A stretch of DNA of 64,000 bases from Candidatus Tenderia electrophaga (GTDB taxonomy: Bacteria > Pseudomonadota > Gammaproteobacteria > Tenderiales > Tenderiaceae): NCBI GenBank assembly GCA_001447805.1, contig CP013099.1:248001-312000 (forward strand), written 5' to 3'. The first letter of the stretch is position 1. Each line of letters begins with the position of its first letter. The notes beneath the pieces are model-generated. The model saw only the letters and a list, made by a program, of their open reading frames with translations, had not been told where the DNA came from and made no database searches. Shown piece after piece: positions 37,508 through 46,800 of the stretch. The translations under genes and the position numbers were made by a program.

Positions 37508-37843
37508 ATGTTAAGCAAGAAAACGGTTGCTGTAGGTCTGGTCACCATGTTGTTGTCGGCTACAGCAAGTGCGGCGGATTACACCGTCGCGCAGAACAAC
37601 AAGACCTTCAAGAAAGGCGGTGAGAAGGTTGAGAATATGACGATTCAGGCGGGGGATACGGTTCATTTCAAGAATGAAGACCCCTTCTTTCACAACATCT
37701 TTTCATTGTCTGACCTCAAGACGTTCGACCTGGGCTCCTATCCGGCTGGCGAGTCAAAGGCGGTGACCTTTGACGAGCCCGGCGAAGCCGAGATCGAATG
37801 CGCCATTCATCCGGAAATGTATATGGTGATCGAGGTCCAATAA
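37508..37843 (+). CDS. Periplasmic type-1 copper protein (cupredoxin)
   Basis: A 111-residue protein with a signal peptide (about 1-22). The type-1 copper ligands are all visible: His62 (FFHNIF), Cys98, His101 and Met104 (ECAIHPEM). Such plastocyanin-like proteins shuttle single electrons in the periplasm. AAGGAG lies ahead of the ATG. Its stop overlaps the start of the next cytochrome (TAATG), so the two are co-translated. A function as electron donor to the peroxidase or to the multihaem proteins is inferred from position. Confidence 0.92.
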   Translation: MLSKKTVAVGLVTMLLSATASAADYTVAQNNKTFKKGGEKVENMTIQAGDTVHFKNEDPFFHNIFSLSDLKTFDLGSYPAGESKAVTFDEPGEAEIECAIHPEMYMVIEVQ

Positions 37844-38523
37844 TGAAGTCATCATGGATGATCGTAGGGATGGCGGTACTGGCTATGTTGGTCGGTACCG
37901 CCGGTCCGGCGCAGGCAGACGGGCGGGATTCGCGTAAGGATATTCGGGCCGCCAAATCCAATCCGCAGATCAGGGGCGCGATTGTCTATAAGAGCTACTG
38001 CGTGCTTTGTCACGGCCATCGTGGCGACGGCATGGCCCGGGCGACCAAGCTCTATGGTCAGGGCAACCTGATGATTGCGATGCGTGATCATGACCTCGCG
38101 TTTTACGAAAAAATGGTGCGCCAGGGCGGTCCTGCCGTAGGACGATCCGAGTTTATGCCCGCCTGGGAGGATGAACTGTCGGAAGAACAGATCACCGACG
38201 TGATGGCGTATTTGCAGGTGTTGACCGATCCGGTGGTGCGCGGTAGGGCGGTGTTTATGACCAATTGCATCCTGTGTCACGGGGTCAAGGGCAATGGTAA
38301 GGGACGCGCTTCCGTGCTCTATGATCCGCCGCCCGCGGATCTGACCCGCAGCGACAAGAATGATATGTATAAAAAAATGATTATCACCATGGGCGGGGCG
38401 GCCATGGGGCGCTCGGAAGTGATGCCCCAGTGGGGCTTGCAGCTCAAGGAAGAAGAGATTGACGATGTAATCCTGTATCTGAGAACCATTCTGGTTGACC
38501 CGAAAAACAGTAATGCCAACTAG
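37843..38523 (+). CDS. Diheme c-type cytochrome, one module
   Basis: A 226-residue periplasmic cytochrome with a signal peptide (1-25, ending AQA). Two haem sites: CVLCH (Cys53, Cys56, His57) and CILCH (Cys142, Cys145, His146). Each is followed about 48 residues later by a GRSE(F/V)MP segment whose Met105 and Met194 are likely sixth ligands. The two halves resemble each other, pointing to an old duplication of a class I cytochrome c. ATG 37843 overlaps the cupredoxin stop; an upstream ATG at 37798 lies inside that gene. Confidence 0.93.
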   Translation: MKSSWMIVGMAVLAMLVGTAGPAQADGRDSRKDIRAAKSNPQIRGAIVYKSYCVLCHGHRGDGMARATKLYGQGNLMIAMRDHDLAFYEKMVRQGGPAVGRSEFMPAWEDELSEEQITDVMAYLQVLTDPVVRGRAVFMTNCILCHGVKGNGKGRASVLYDPPPADLTRSDKNDMYKKMIITMGGAAMGRSEVMPQWGLQLKEEEIDDVILYLRTILVDPKNSNAN

Positions 38524-40647
38524 GACTCACGCATGATAACAGCGGGCTTAAGGGCAAGTATCGTCGCTAAAGTAATTGTGGTTTTTTCCACGGCCTTATT
38601 GCTGGGTGGTCAGAGTATTGCCGCTGACAATGCTGGCGGTCGGGAAAGTCGGAAGGACGTGCGCAGTGTTATGCAGGCTGCCAAGGATAAGGCAAAGCAG
38701 GCCGCGCGCGGTGCGGTGGTGTACAAGGCCTATTGCGTGTTGTGCCACGGTGCGCGAGGCAATGGCAGTTCACGTATGACCAAGTTGCGTAGCGATATCA
38801 GCCTCAAGATCGGCAATAAAGCTCTGGATTATTATGACCAGATTGTACGTAAGGGCGGTCCGGCTGTGGGGCGCTCCGAGTTTATGCCGGCATGGGACAG
38901 TGAACTTACCCACGAACAGATCGACGATGTGGTCGCCTATTTGGCTTTGGTGAACGATCCGGTGCGTCGCGGTGAGGTGGTTTTCAAGACCAACTGTATC
39001 CTATGTCACGGTGTAAATGGTGACGGTAAAGGACGTGCCTCGGAGCTATATGACCCACCGCCGGCCGATCTCACCCGCAGCGAAAAGAACAATGACTATA
39101 AACGTATGATCATCACGAGGGGAGGCGCCGCGATGGGGCGCTCGGCGGTAATGCCCGAGTGGGGCTTGCAGTTGAAAGACCAAGAGATTAACGATGTAGT
39201 CGCCTATCTTGAAACCATTCTGGTTTCGTCCGCGCCGTCGAGGCTGGCACAGGATATCGTCGTGCCGCAACCGAAATCGAACAGGAAAACCAGGGGGTCC
39301 AAGGTCCACAGCGTGGTCCAGGGCGCCAAGGATCAAGCCCATCAGGCGCAGCGCGGCGGTTTGGTATACAAGGCCTACTGTGTGCTGTGCCACGGTGCCC
39401 AAGGTAAAGGCGGATCGCGCATGACGAAACTGCATGGTGATCTGCAATTAGAAATTGGCGTGCAGTCGACCGAACATTATCAGTCCATCATTCGTGCTGG
39501 TGGCGAAGCTGTGGGAAAATCCGAGTTTATGCCCGCCTGGGAAGACGAGCTTACGGATGAGCAGATCGAGGATGTGGTGGCCTACCTATCCCTGTTGAAT
39601 GACCCGGTACGTCGCGGTGAAGTGGTGTTCAAGACCAATTGTATTCTTTGTCACGGCGTGAACGGCGACGGCAAAGGCCGCGCGGCGGTGTTGTTTGACC
39701 CGCCCCCGGCAGACTTGACGCGTAGCGATAAGAACGATGACTACAAGCGCATGATTATCACCATGGGCGGCGCCGCGATGGGGCGTTCTGACGTGATGCC
39801 GCAGTGGGGTTTGCAGCTGAATGACCAGGAAATTCAAGACGTGGTGGCCTATTTGAGAACGATCCTCCTCGTCTCATCGGCCGAGTAACGGCACGTTTCA
39901 GGTATCAAAGAGGGTTTTATGTTTGGCGTAATACATGGCTATAAAGTGAATGGAGTCTTGGCGGCGATGGTGCTGGGCCTGTTCTTTTTCCTTGCACCGC
40001 TTGGTCAGACGTACGGCGCCGACGATCTCGATGCCGAGCAAAAGAAACAGCTCAAGCATGAGATGAGGGAAAGTCGCAAAGAAATCCGCAAGGTGATGAA
40101 ACAGGCCCGGGATAAGTCTCACCGGGCCGTGCGCGGCAGCCTGGTGTATAAGGCCTATTGTGTGTTGTGTCACGGCGCCAAGGGCGACGGCAACGCCAAG
40201 ATGAGAAAGGTCCATGGCGACCTGCCGCTGACAATTACCAAGCGGTCACCCGAGTACTTCCGCAAGATCGTCGTCGGCGGTGGCGAAGCTGTCGGGCGTT
40301 CCAGGTTTATGCCGACCTGGCAGGATGAACTGACCGACGAGCAAATAGAGGATGTGGTGATGTATCTTTCCATGATCACTGACCCGGTGCGTCGCGGTGA
40401 AATCGTCTTTAAGACCAACTGCATTCTCTGTCATGGCGTCAACGGTGACGGCATGGGGCGCGCCTCGGTGTTGTTCGACCCGCCGCCGGCGGATCTGACC
40501 CGCAGCGACAAGAACGACACCTATAAAAAGATGATCATTACCATGGGCGGTGAGGCCATGGGGCGCTCGCCGGTGATGCCCATATGGGGGCAGGAACTAA
40601 GCGAGGCGCAGATCGACGATGTGGTCAATTATCTGCGCCACATCTTG
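37975..40647 (+). repeat. Four copies of a ~515-base diheme cytochrome module
   Basis: The copies are at about 37975-38493, 38710-39222, 39355-39872 and 40135-40647. Each encodes YK(A/S)YCVLCHG, then GRS or GKS with FMP.W, DPV.RG, a CILCHGV.G(D/N)G block, DPPPADLTRS and a GRS..MP.WG..L tail. Protein identity is high across copies, and DNA words such as GACCCGCAGCGACAAGAA recur. Confidence 0.85.
38533..39888 (+). CDS. Tetraheme c-type cytochrome made of two diheme modules
   Basis: A 451-residue periplasmic protein with a signal peptide (about 1-31). The haem motifs alternate CVLCH (Cys68), CILCH (Cys155), CVLCH (Cys283), CILCH (Cys370), each with the GRS/GKSEFMP or GRS(A/D)VMP Met segment downstream. 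Residues 60-230 and 275-446 are near-copies, joined by a linker (about 231-274) that repeats the basic helix seen after the signal peptide. It therefore arose by tandem duplication of the whole diheme unit. It lies 9 bases after the preceding cytochrome. Confidence 0.93.
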   Translation: MITAGLRASIVAKVIVVFSTALLLGGQSIAADNAGGRESRKDVRSVMQAAKDKAKQAARGAVVYKAYCVLCHGARGNGSSRMTKLRSDISLKIGNKALDYYDQIVRKGGPAVGRSEFMPAWDSELTHEQIDDVVAYLALVNDPVRRGEVVFKTNCILCHGVNGDGKGRASELYDPPPADLTRSEKNNDYKRMIITRGGAAMGRSAVMPEWGLQLKDQEINDVVAYLETILVSSAPSRLAQDIVVPQPKSNRKTRGSKVHSVVQGAKDQAHQAQRGGLVYKAYCVLCHGAQGKGGSRMTKLHGDLQLEIGVQSTEHYQSIIRAGGEAVGKSEFMPAWEDELTDEQIEDVVAYLSLLNDPVRRGEVVFKTNCILCHGVNGDGKGRAAVLFDPPPADLTRSDKNDDYKRMIITMGGAAMGRSDVMPQWGLQLNDQEIQDVVAYLRTILLVSSAE

Positions 40648-40668
40648 GTGGTGCCGCCGCCGGAGTGA
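39919..40668 (+). CDS. Diheme c-type cytochrome with N-terminal basic helix
   Basis: A 249-residue periplasmic cytochrome, third of the set. Signal peptide about 1-33 (ending TYGA), then a charged helix (KKQLKHEMRESRKEIRKVMK) longer than in its paralogues, then the diheme module: CVLCH (Cys81, Cys84, His85) and CILCH (Cys168, Cys171, His172), with Met131 and the VMP Met as probable axial ligands. GAGGG precedes the ATG. A strong terminator follows about 80 bases after the stop. Confidence 0.93.
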   Translation: MFGVIHGYKVNGVLAAMVLGLFFFLAPLGQTYGADDLDAEQKKQLKHEMRESRKEIRKVMKQARDKSHRAVRGSLVYKAYCVLCHGAKGDGNAKMRKVHGDLPLTITKRSPEYFRKIVVGGGEAVGRSRFMPTWQDELTDEQIEDVVMYLSMITDPVRRGEIVFKTNCILCHGVNGDGMGRASVLFDPPPADLTRSDKNDTYKKMIITMGGEAMGRSPVMPIWGQELSEAQIDDVVNYLRHILVVPPPE

Positions 40669-40746
40669 AAATAAATTATAGGCGTGCACGCTGACCCGTC
40701 AGGGGCATTTATCCACCTTACATACTACGTTGATTGAATGCAGGAG

Positions 40747-40770
40747 ACCCGGCCCGGCGCCGGGTTTTTT
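40747..40770 (+). terminator. Rho-independent terminator after the cytochrome genes
   Basis: ACCCGG and CCGGGT flank a GC-rich loop (the centre CCCGGCGCCGGG is itself a palindrome), followed by six T. This is the clearest terminator in the window and ends the cytochrome transcript. Confidence 0.85.
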
Positions 40771-40858
40771 GTGCGCGCCCGGCATGTGCGTCCTCCAGGA
40801 GGCGCACGCCCTCCCGTAAGTCGGCCACAACGAATCAGGGGACGCGCCACCACCGGGC

Positions 40859-42136
40859 TTATGTGCGGCTGAACACCAATTCCCCCGCCAGCAAGGTGTG
40901 ACTGACCCGTCCTTTCATATCCCAGTCGCGAAACGGGGTGTTGTGGCCGCGGCTGAGCAGGTTTGCCGGTGTCACGCGCCAGTACTGCTCGGGGTCGACC
41001 ACGGTGACGTCGGCGCTGGCGCCGGGGCTGAGGTTACCGGCCTCGATGCCGATGATTTTGGCCGGCGCCGTGGTAACCCGGGCGATGGCGTCCAGGAGTT
41101 CCATGCGGTTCTCCTCGGCCAGGCGCAGGGTCAGCGGCAGCAGGGTCTCCAGCCCCGAGATGCCGGAGGCGGTCTCGCGGAACGGGCGTAGCTTGGCGTC
41201 GGCCTCGTGGGGCTGGTGATCGGAACAGATGACGCCGACGGTGCCCTTGCGCACCCCTTCGCGCAGGCCCTGTAGATCGCGCTGATGGCGTAGCGGTGGG
41301 CGCACATGGCACTGGCTGTCGAATTCGCCGATGTCCATGTCGGTGAGGAACAGATGGTGGGCGGCCACGTCCACGCTCACCGGCAGGCCGTCGTACTGGG
41401 CCCGGGCGATCATCTGCAGCGCCTTGGCGGTGGAGATCTGGCTGAAGTGGGCACGCACGCCGGTGTCGGCCACCAGCGCCAAGTTGCGCGCCACCGCAAC
41501 GGTCTCGGCCGCCTCCGGGATGCCGGGCAGGCCCAGGCGCGTGCTGATGGCGCCCTCGTGGACACAGCCATTGTGACGCAGGCTGGGGTCCTCGGAGAAC
41601 AGGAACAGGGTCAGATCGAAGGTGGCGGCGTATTCCATGACCCGCTTTTCCACCAGGGGGTTCTTAAACGGCGTCAGGGCATTGCCCACGCCGACGCAGC
41701 CGGCGGCCTTGAGGGCGCCCATTTCGCTGATATGTTCGCCGCCCAATTTTTGTGTGGCGGCGCCGATGCTGTAGACATGGCAATAGCCCGCCAACTGGGC
41801 GGTCTTGCGGATCAGCTTGGCCACCGCCGGGGTGTCGATGACCGGGTCGGTGTCCGGCGGTGTCACCAGGGAGGTGATGCCGGCCGCGGCGGCGGCGCGG
41901 GTCTCGGAGGCGATGGTGCCTTTGTGCTCGAAGCCCGGTTCGCGCAAGCGCGCCGCCAGGTCGACCAGGCCGGGCAATACCAGTCGCCCCTGGGCGTCGA
42001 TGGTGCGTTCGGCCTCGAAACCTTCCAGACTGTCGGCCACGGCCTCAATCCGGCCGCCGGCGATGTAGACGTTGGTGACACGGTCGAGGCGGTTGGCCGG
42101 ATCGATGACACGACCGTTCTTGATCAGGATGCGCAT
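40859..42136 (-). CDS. pyrC': Dihydroorotase-like protein PyrC', probably inactive
   Basis: A 425-residue class I dihydroorotase homologue. The metal motif HxH of active enzymes (DxHVHLREPG) reads DLAARLREPG here, so both histidines are gone; the later His positions are also replaced (LFLFSEDPSL, AHFSQISTA). SDHQPHE is kept. It therefore should not bind the binuclear zinc centre. In Pseudomonas, an inactive PyrC' is a structural partner of aspartate transcarbamoylase, and the one-base overlap with pyrB supports the same role here. A separate active pyrC is expected elsewhere. Confidence 0.92.
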   Translation of the reverse strand: MRILIKNGRVIDPANRLDRVTNVYIAGGRIEAVADSLEGFEAERTIDAQGRLVLPGLVDLAARLREPGFEHKGTIASETRAAAAAGITSLVTPPDTDPVIDTPAVAKLIRKTAQLAGYCHVYSIGAATQKLGGEHISEMGALKAAGCVGVGNALTPFKNPLVEKRVMEYAATFDLTLFLFSEDPSLRHNGCVHEGAISTRLGLPGIPEAAETVAVARNLALVADTGVRAHFSQISTAKALQMIARAQYDGLPVSVDVAAHHLFLTDMDIGEFDSQCHVRPPLRHQRDLQGLREGVRKGTVGVICSDHQPHEADAKLRPFRETASGISGLETLLPLTLRLAEENRMELLDAIARVTTAPAKIIGIEAGNLSPGASADVTVVDPEQYWRVTPANLLSRGHNTPFRDWDMKGRVSHTLLAGELVFSRT

Positions 42137-43122
42137 CAGCCGTCCCCCCCGTCCTTGCCCTCTTTGGCATGGCTGCCCATGCAGATGGACATCACCGCCA
42201 TGCGCACGGCGATGCCGTGGGCCACCTGTTGCAGGATCACCGAGCGCGGCCCGTCGGCGACGCTGGATTCGATCTCCACGCCGCGGTTGATGGGGCCGGG
42301 ATGCATGACGATGGCGTCCGGCTTGGCCTTGGCCAGGCGTTCCTGGGTGAGGCCGTAGAGTTGATAGTATTCGTGCTCGCTGGGCAGCAATTGGCCCTGC
42401 ATGCGTTCGTTCTGCAGGCGCAGCATGATCACCACGTCCACGTCACGCAGGCCCGCGTCCAGATCGTGATAGACATGCACGCCCAGGGCCTCCACATCCT
42501 TGGGCATGAGCGTTTTGGGGCCGATGACGCGCACCTCGGTCACGCCCAGGGTGGTGAGGGCGTGGATCTGGGACCGCGCCACACGCGAGTGCATGATGTC
42601 GCCGACGATGGCGACAATGAGGGGATAGAATTCACCCTTCTTCTGGCGGATGGTGTACATGTCCAGCATGGCCTGGGTGGGGTGGGCGTGGCTGCCGTCG
42701 CCGGCGTTGATGACGCTGATATGGGGCGCCACGTGGTTGGCGATGAAGTGGGCGGCGCCGCTGTCGGCGTGGCGCACCACGAACATGTCGCAGTGCATGG
42801 CTTCCAGATTGTGCAGGGTGTCCAGCAGGGTCTCGCCCTTTTTGGTGGCCGAGGCGTCGATGTTGAGATTGAGCACATCGGCCGACAGGCGCTTGGCGGC
42901 CAGCTCAAAGGTCGTGCGCGTGCGCGTGCTGGCCTCGAAGAACAGATTGACGATGGTCTTGCCGCGCAGCAGCGGCACCTTCTTCACTGTTTGATCGGTG
43001 ACGCCGCTGAGCGAGGCGGCGGTATCCAGAATATCCATCAACAGCTGGCGCTTGAGACCCTCGACAGTCAGAAAGTGGCGCAGGCGGCCCTGTTGGTTGA
43101 GCTGGATATTGCGGCGGATCAT
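42136..43122 (-). CDS. pyrB: Aspartate carbamoyltransferase catalytic subunit
   Basis: Forms carbamoyl aspartate, the committed step of pyrimidine synthesis. The carbamoyl-phosphate site [13 protein letters not shown] and the motifs [14 protein letters not shown] and [10 protein letters not shown] are intact. The length of 328 residues is longer than E. coli PyrB, as in Pseudomonas, where the extended N-terminus helps in nucleotide control without a PyrI subunit. No pyrI is present. It overlaps pyrC' by one base. Confidence 0.96.
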   Translation of the reverse strand: MIRRNIQLNQQGRLRHFLTVEGLKRQLLMDILDTAASLSGVTDQTVKKVPLLRGKTIVNLFFEASTRTRTTFELAAKRLSADVLNLNIDASATKKGETLLDTLHNLEAMHCDMFVVRHADSGAAHFIANHVAPHISVINAGDGSHAHPTQAMLDMYTIRQKKGEFYPLIVAIVGDIMHSRVARSQIHALTTLGVTEVRVIGPKTLMPKDVEALGVHVYHDLDAGLRDVDVVIMLRLQNERMQGQLLPSEHEYYQLYGLTQERLAKAKPDAIVMHPGPINRGVEIESSVADGPRSVILQQVAHGIAVRMAVMSICMGSHAKEGKDGGDG

Positions 43123-43145
43123 ACGGTTCCTTATTGTATTTATCG

Positions 43146-43658
43146 TTATTGACCTTCTTTGCGCGCCACCACCAGCCGCAGCGGGTCGGGGCCCTTCAGC
43201 TTGACGTTTTCGCCGGGCGCCAGCTCCATCTTGAGGCCCGTCACATCGGCGGCAATGGGCAGTTCGCGGTCGCCGCGGTCGACCAGCACCGCCAGGCTCA
43301 CCGCCGCCGGGCGGCCGTAATCGAAGATCTCGTTGAGCGCGGCACGGATGGTGCGGCCGGTATAAAGCACGTCGTCCACCAGGATGACATGGCGATCGTC
43401 CACGTTGAAGGGCAGGTGCGACGGCTTGACCTGGGGATTCATGCCGATACGGCTGAAGTCGTCGCGATAAAAGGAGATGTCCAAGTGGCCGAGCGGCTCC
43501 TTCAGCCCCAGCAGCTCGTGCAGCCGTTGCGCCACCCAGACGCCGCCGGAGTGGATGCCGATCATCAAGGGCTGGTCGATGCCCCGGCGGTCGAGATGCC
43601 GGCGCAGCGCGTCGGCGAGCTGCTTGAGGGTGTTGTCGATATCGACGGCTTGGCTCAT
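43146..43658 (-). CDS. pyrR: PyrR, pyrimidine regulator / uracil phosphoribosyltransferase
   Basis: A 170-residue type I phosphoribosyltransferase with the PRPP loop [18 protein letters not shown]. In Firmicutes PyrR is an attenuation protein; in the pseudomonad-type pyrR-pyrB-pyrC' operon its role is less clear. I did not find an obvious anti-antiterminator in the 157-base leader. It heads the pyr operon, divergent from the glutamate dehydrogenase gene. Confidence 0.93.
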   Translation of the reverse strand: MSQAVDIDNTLKQLADALRRHLDRRGIDQPLMIGIHSGGVWVAQRLHELLGLKEPLGHLDISFYRDDFSRIGMNPQVKPSHLPFNVDDRHVILVDDVLYTGRTIRAALNEIFDYGRPAAVSLAVLVDRGDRELPIAADVTGLKMELAPGENVKLKGPDPLRLVVARKEGQ

Positions 43659-43815
43659 GATGGCTTCCTTATCGCTGCGGCCCCATAGGCCCGCGTCACC
43701 GGGGCGTATTGTAGCGCCATCTCGGCGGCTTGGCGATGGGGCGGGACGGGGCGTATGTCCGATGGTCGTGTACTATTATGAATACTCGTATTAGCGCCGC
43801 TGAGTTTGGAGAGCC

Positions 43816-46800
43816 ATGTCGCCGTACAAAAATCACGAACGTCAACACATAATCAAGCGTATTACCGACCTGGTTGAAGAGCGGCTGGCGCCCCGCGAGG
43901 CCGAGCAGGTCCAGCTGTTCGCCCTGCAATACTATGCCGCCAGCGCCATCGAGGATCTGCACCAGCGCTCCATCGACGATCTATACGGTGCCATGCTGGC
44001 GCAATGGCGCTTGGCGCGGCAGCGCCGCCCGGGTCAGGTGCTGGTGCGGGTCTACAATCCCGACTTCGAGCAGCACGGCTGGCAATCCACCCACACCGTC
44101 TTCGAGGTGGTGGCCGACGACATGCCGTTTCTGGTGGATTCACTCAGCATGTTGTGCGTGCGTCTGGAGTTGACCACCCATCTGGTGATCCACCCCGTCA
44201 TCGACGTGCTGCGCGACGGCAACGGATTGATCCAACAGCTGTTGCCGCGGGTGCGCAGCGGCGAGGGACAGAGCGAGGCGATGCTGCATTTTGAAGTCGA
44301 TCGTCAGACCGATGACGCCGCCCTTGCCCTGTTGCAAACGCAGGTCGAACAGGTGCTCGGCGACGTCGGCGTGGTGGTGCAAGACTGGGGTCCCATGCGC
44401 GCCAAGATCGAGGAGATCATCCCCGTGGTTGAGGCCCAGGCCTTGCCGGTGCCGCCGCAGGTGAAGCAGGAGGCGCTCGCCTTTTTGCGCTGGATCGCCA
44501 ATCACCATTTCACCTTCGTCGGCTTTCGTGCCTATGACCTGGTGCAGGAGAACGGCCAGGATGTGCTGCGCCTGGTGCCCGGTTCCGGCCTCGGCATTCT
44601 GCGCGAGAGCGAAGCCGACGGCGGCCGCGCCTCGCACAGCTTCGCCCATATTCCGCCGCCGCTGCGCAAATTGGCGCGCCAACGCACCCTGTTGATTATC
44701 ACCAAATCCACCGCCGTTTCCACCGTGCATCGTCCCGTGCACCTGGATTACATCGGTATCAAGCGCTACAACGGCGCCGACGAGGTGGTCGGCGAGTGGC
44801 GATTTCTCGGCCTCTACGGCTCGGCGGCCTACAGCGCCCGGCCCGCTGACGTTCCGATCTTGCGGCGCAAGTTCGATGCGGTGATGGAAAAGGCTGGCTT
44901 TGCCGTGGCCAGCCATGACCGCAAGGCCCTGCAGCACATTTTAGAAACCTTTCCGCGCGACGAGATGTTCCAGTTCACCGAGGACGAACTGTTGGACGTG
45001 GCCTTGGGCATCCTGCAGGTGCGTGAGCGTCACAAGCTGGGGTTATTTCTGCGCCGTGACCTGTTCGGCCGCTTTGTCACCGCCTTGGTCTATGTGCCGC
45101 GCGATCGCTACGACACCCACCTGCGCCAGCGCATCCAGGAGATCCTGATGCAGGCCCTGGACGGCCAGGGCTGCGAATTCAATATTCAGTTGTCGGAATC
45201 GCCGCTGGCACGGGTGCACTTTATTATCCGCACGCGGCCGGACACGGACGTCAATTATGACGAGGCCGAGCTGCGCGCCCTGATGACCGAGGCCATGGTG
45301 TCGTGGCAGGACGCGCTGCTGAGCGCGCTGCATGAGGAGCTGGGCGAGGCGCGCGCCACCCGCCTGTTCGAGCGCTACGGCGAGGCCTTTCCCCACGCCT
45401 ATCGCGACGACTATCCAGCGCGCACGGCGGTGCATGACATCCAGCGGCTGGAAAGCATCAACGATCGCCAGCCCCTGGCCATGCACCTGTACCGCCCGCC
45501 CGAAAGCGGGGATGAGCTGCTGCGCTTCAAGGTCTTCGGCCGCGAGCAGGCCACGCCGCTGTCCGACATCATGCCCATGCTGGAACGCATGGGGCTGCGC
45601 GTACTGAGCGCCCGCCCCTATCAAATCGAGACCCGCCAGGGAGATTATTACTGGACCATCGAATTCGACATGTTGCCCGCGTTTGATGTCGATGTGGAGG
45701 TGCTGACGGTCAAGGATTTTTTCCAGGAGGCCTTCGCCCGCGTCTGCAGCGGCGAGATGGAGAACGACGGCTTCAACCGTCTGGTACTGGCCGCCGCGCT
45801 CAACTGGCGCGAAGTGGTGCTGCTGCGCGCCATGTGTAAATACCTGTTGCAGACGCGCATGCCCTTCAGTCAGGCCTATATGGAAAACGCCCTGGCCAGC
45901 CATCCCGACATCGCCCGTCAGCTGGTGGCCCTGTTTGCGGCGCGCTTCTCGCCGAGCTCGCAACAGGACGCTGAACGCAGCGTACAACTGACGGGTGCCA
46001 TCAGCGCGGCCCTGGGTCAGGTGGCCAATTTGGATGAAGACCGCATCCTGCGCAGCTTTCTGACCCTGGTGCAGGCCATGCTGCGCAGCAACTATTATCA
46101 GCGCGACGGGCGCGGCCATCCCAAGCCCTATCTGTCCTTCAAGCTCGACTCGCGCGAATTACCCATGCTGCCCCAGCCACGCCCCATGTTCGAGATATTC
46201 ATTTATTCCCCGCGGGTCGAAGGCGTGCATCTGCGCGGCGGCCCGGTGGCGCGCGGTGGGCTGCGCTGGTCCGACCGGCGCGAGGATTTTCGCACTGAGA
46301 TTCTCGGCCTGATGAAGGCGCAGATGGTCAAGAACGCCGTCATCGTGCCGGTCGGGGCCAAGGGCGGTTTCGTGCCCAAGCAACTGCCCGGCACTGAGGA
46401 CCGCGACGCGCTGCAGGTCGAGGTGATCGAGTGTTACAAGACCTTCATCCGCGGCCTGCTGGACATCACCGACAACCTGGTGGACGGCGCAGTGGTCACG
46501 CCCAAGGACGTGGTGCGCCACGACGGTGACGACCCCTACCTGGTGGTGGCGGCGGACAAGGGCACGGCGAGCTTTTCCGACATCGCCAACGGGCTGTCGC
46601 AGGACTACGGTTTCTGGCTTGGGGACGCCTTCGCCTCGGGGGGCTCGGCCGGCTACGATCACAAAAAGATGGGCATCACCGCGCGCGGCGCTTGGGAGTC
46701 GGTCAAACGCCACTTCCGCGAACTCGGCCTCGACACCCAGACCGAACCGTTCAGCGTGGCCGGTATCGGCGACATGGCCGGTGACGTGTTCGGCAACGGC

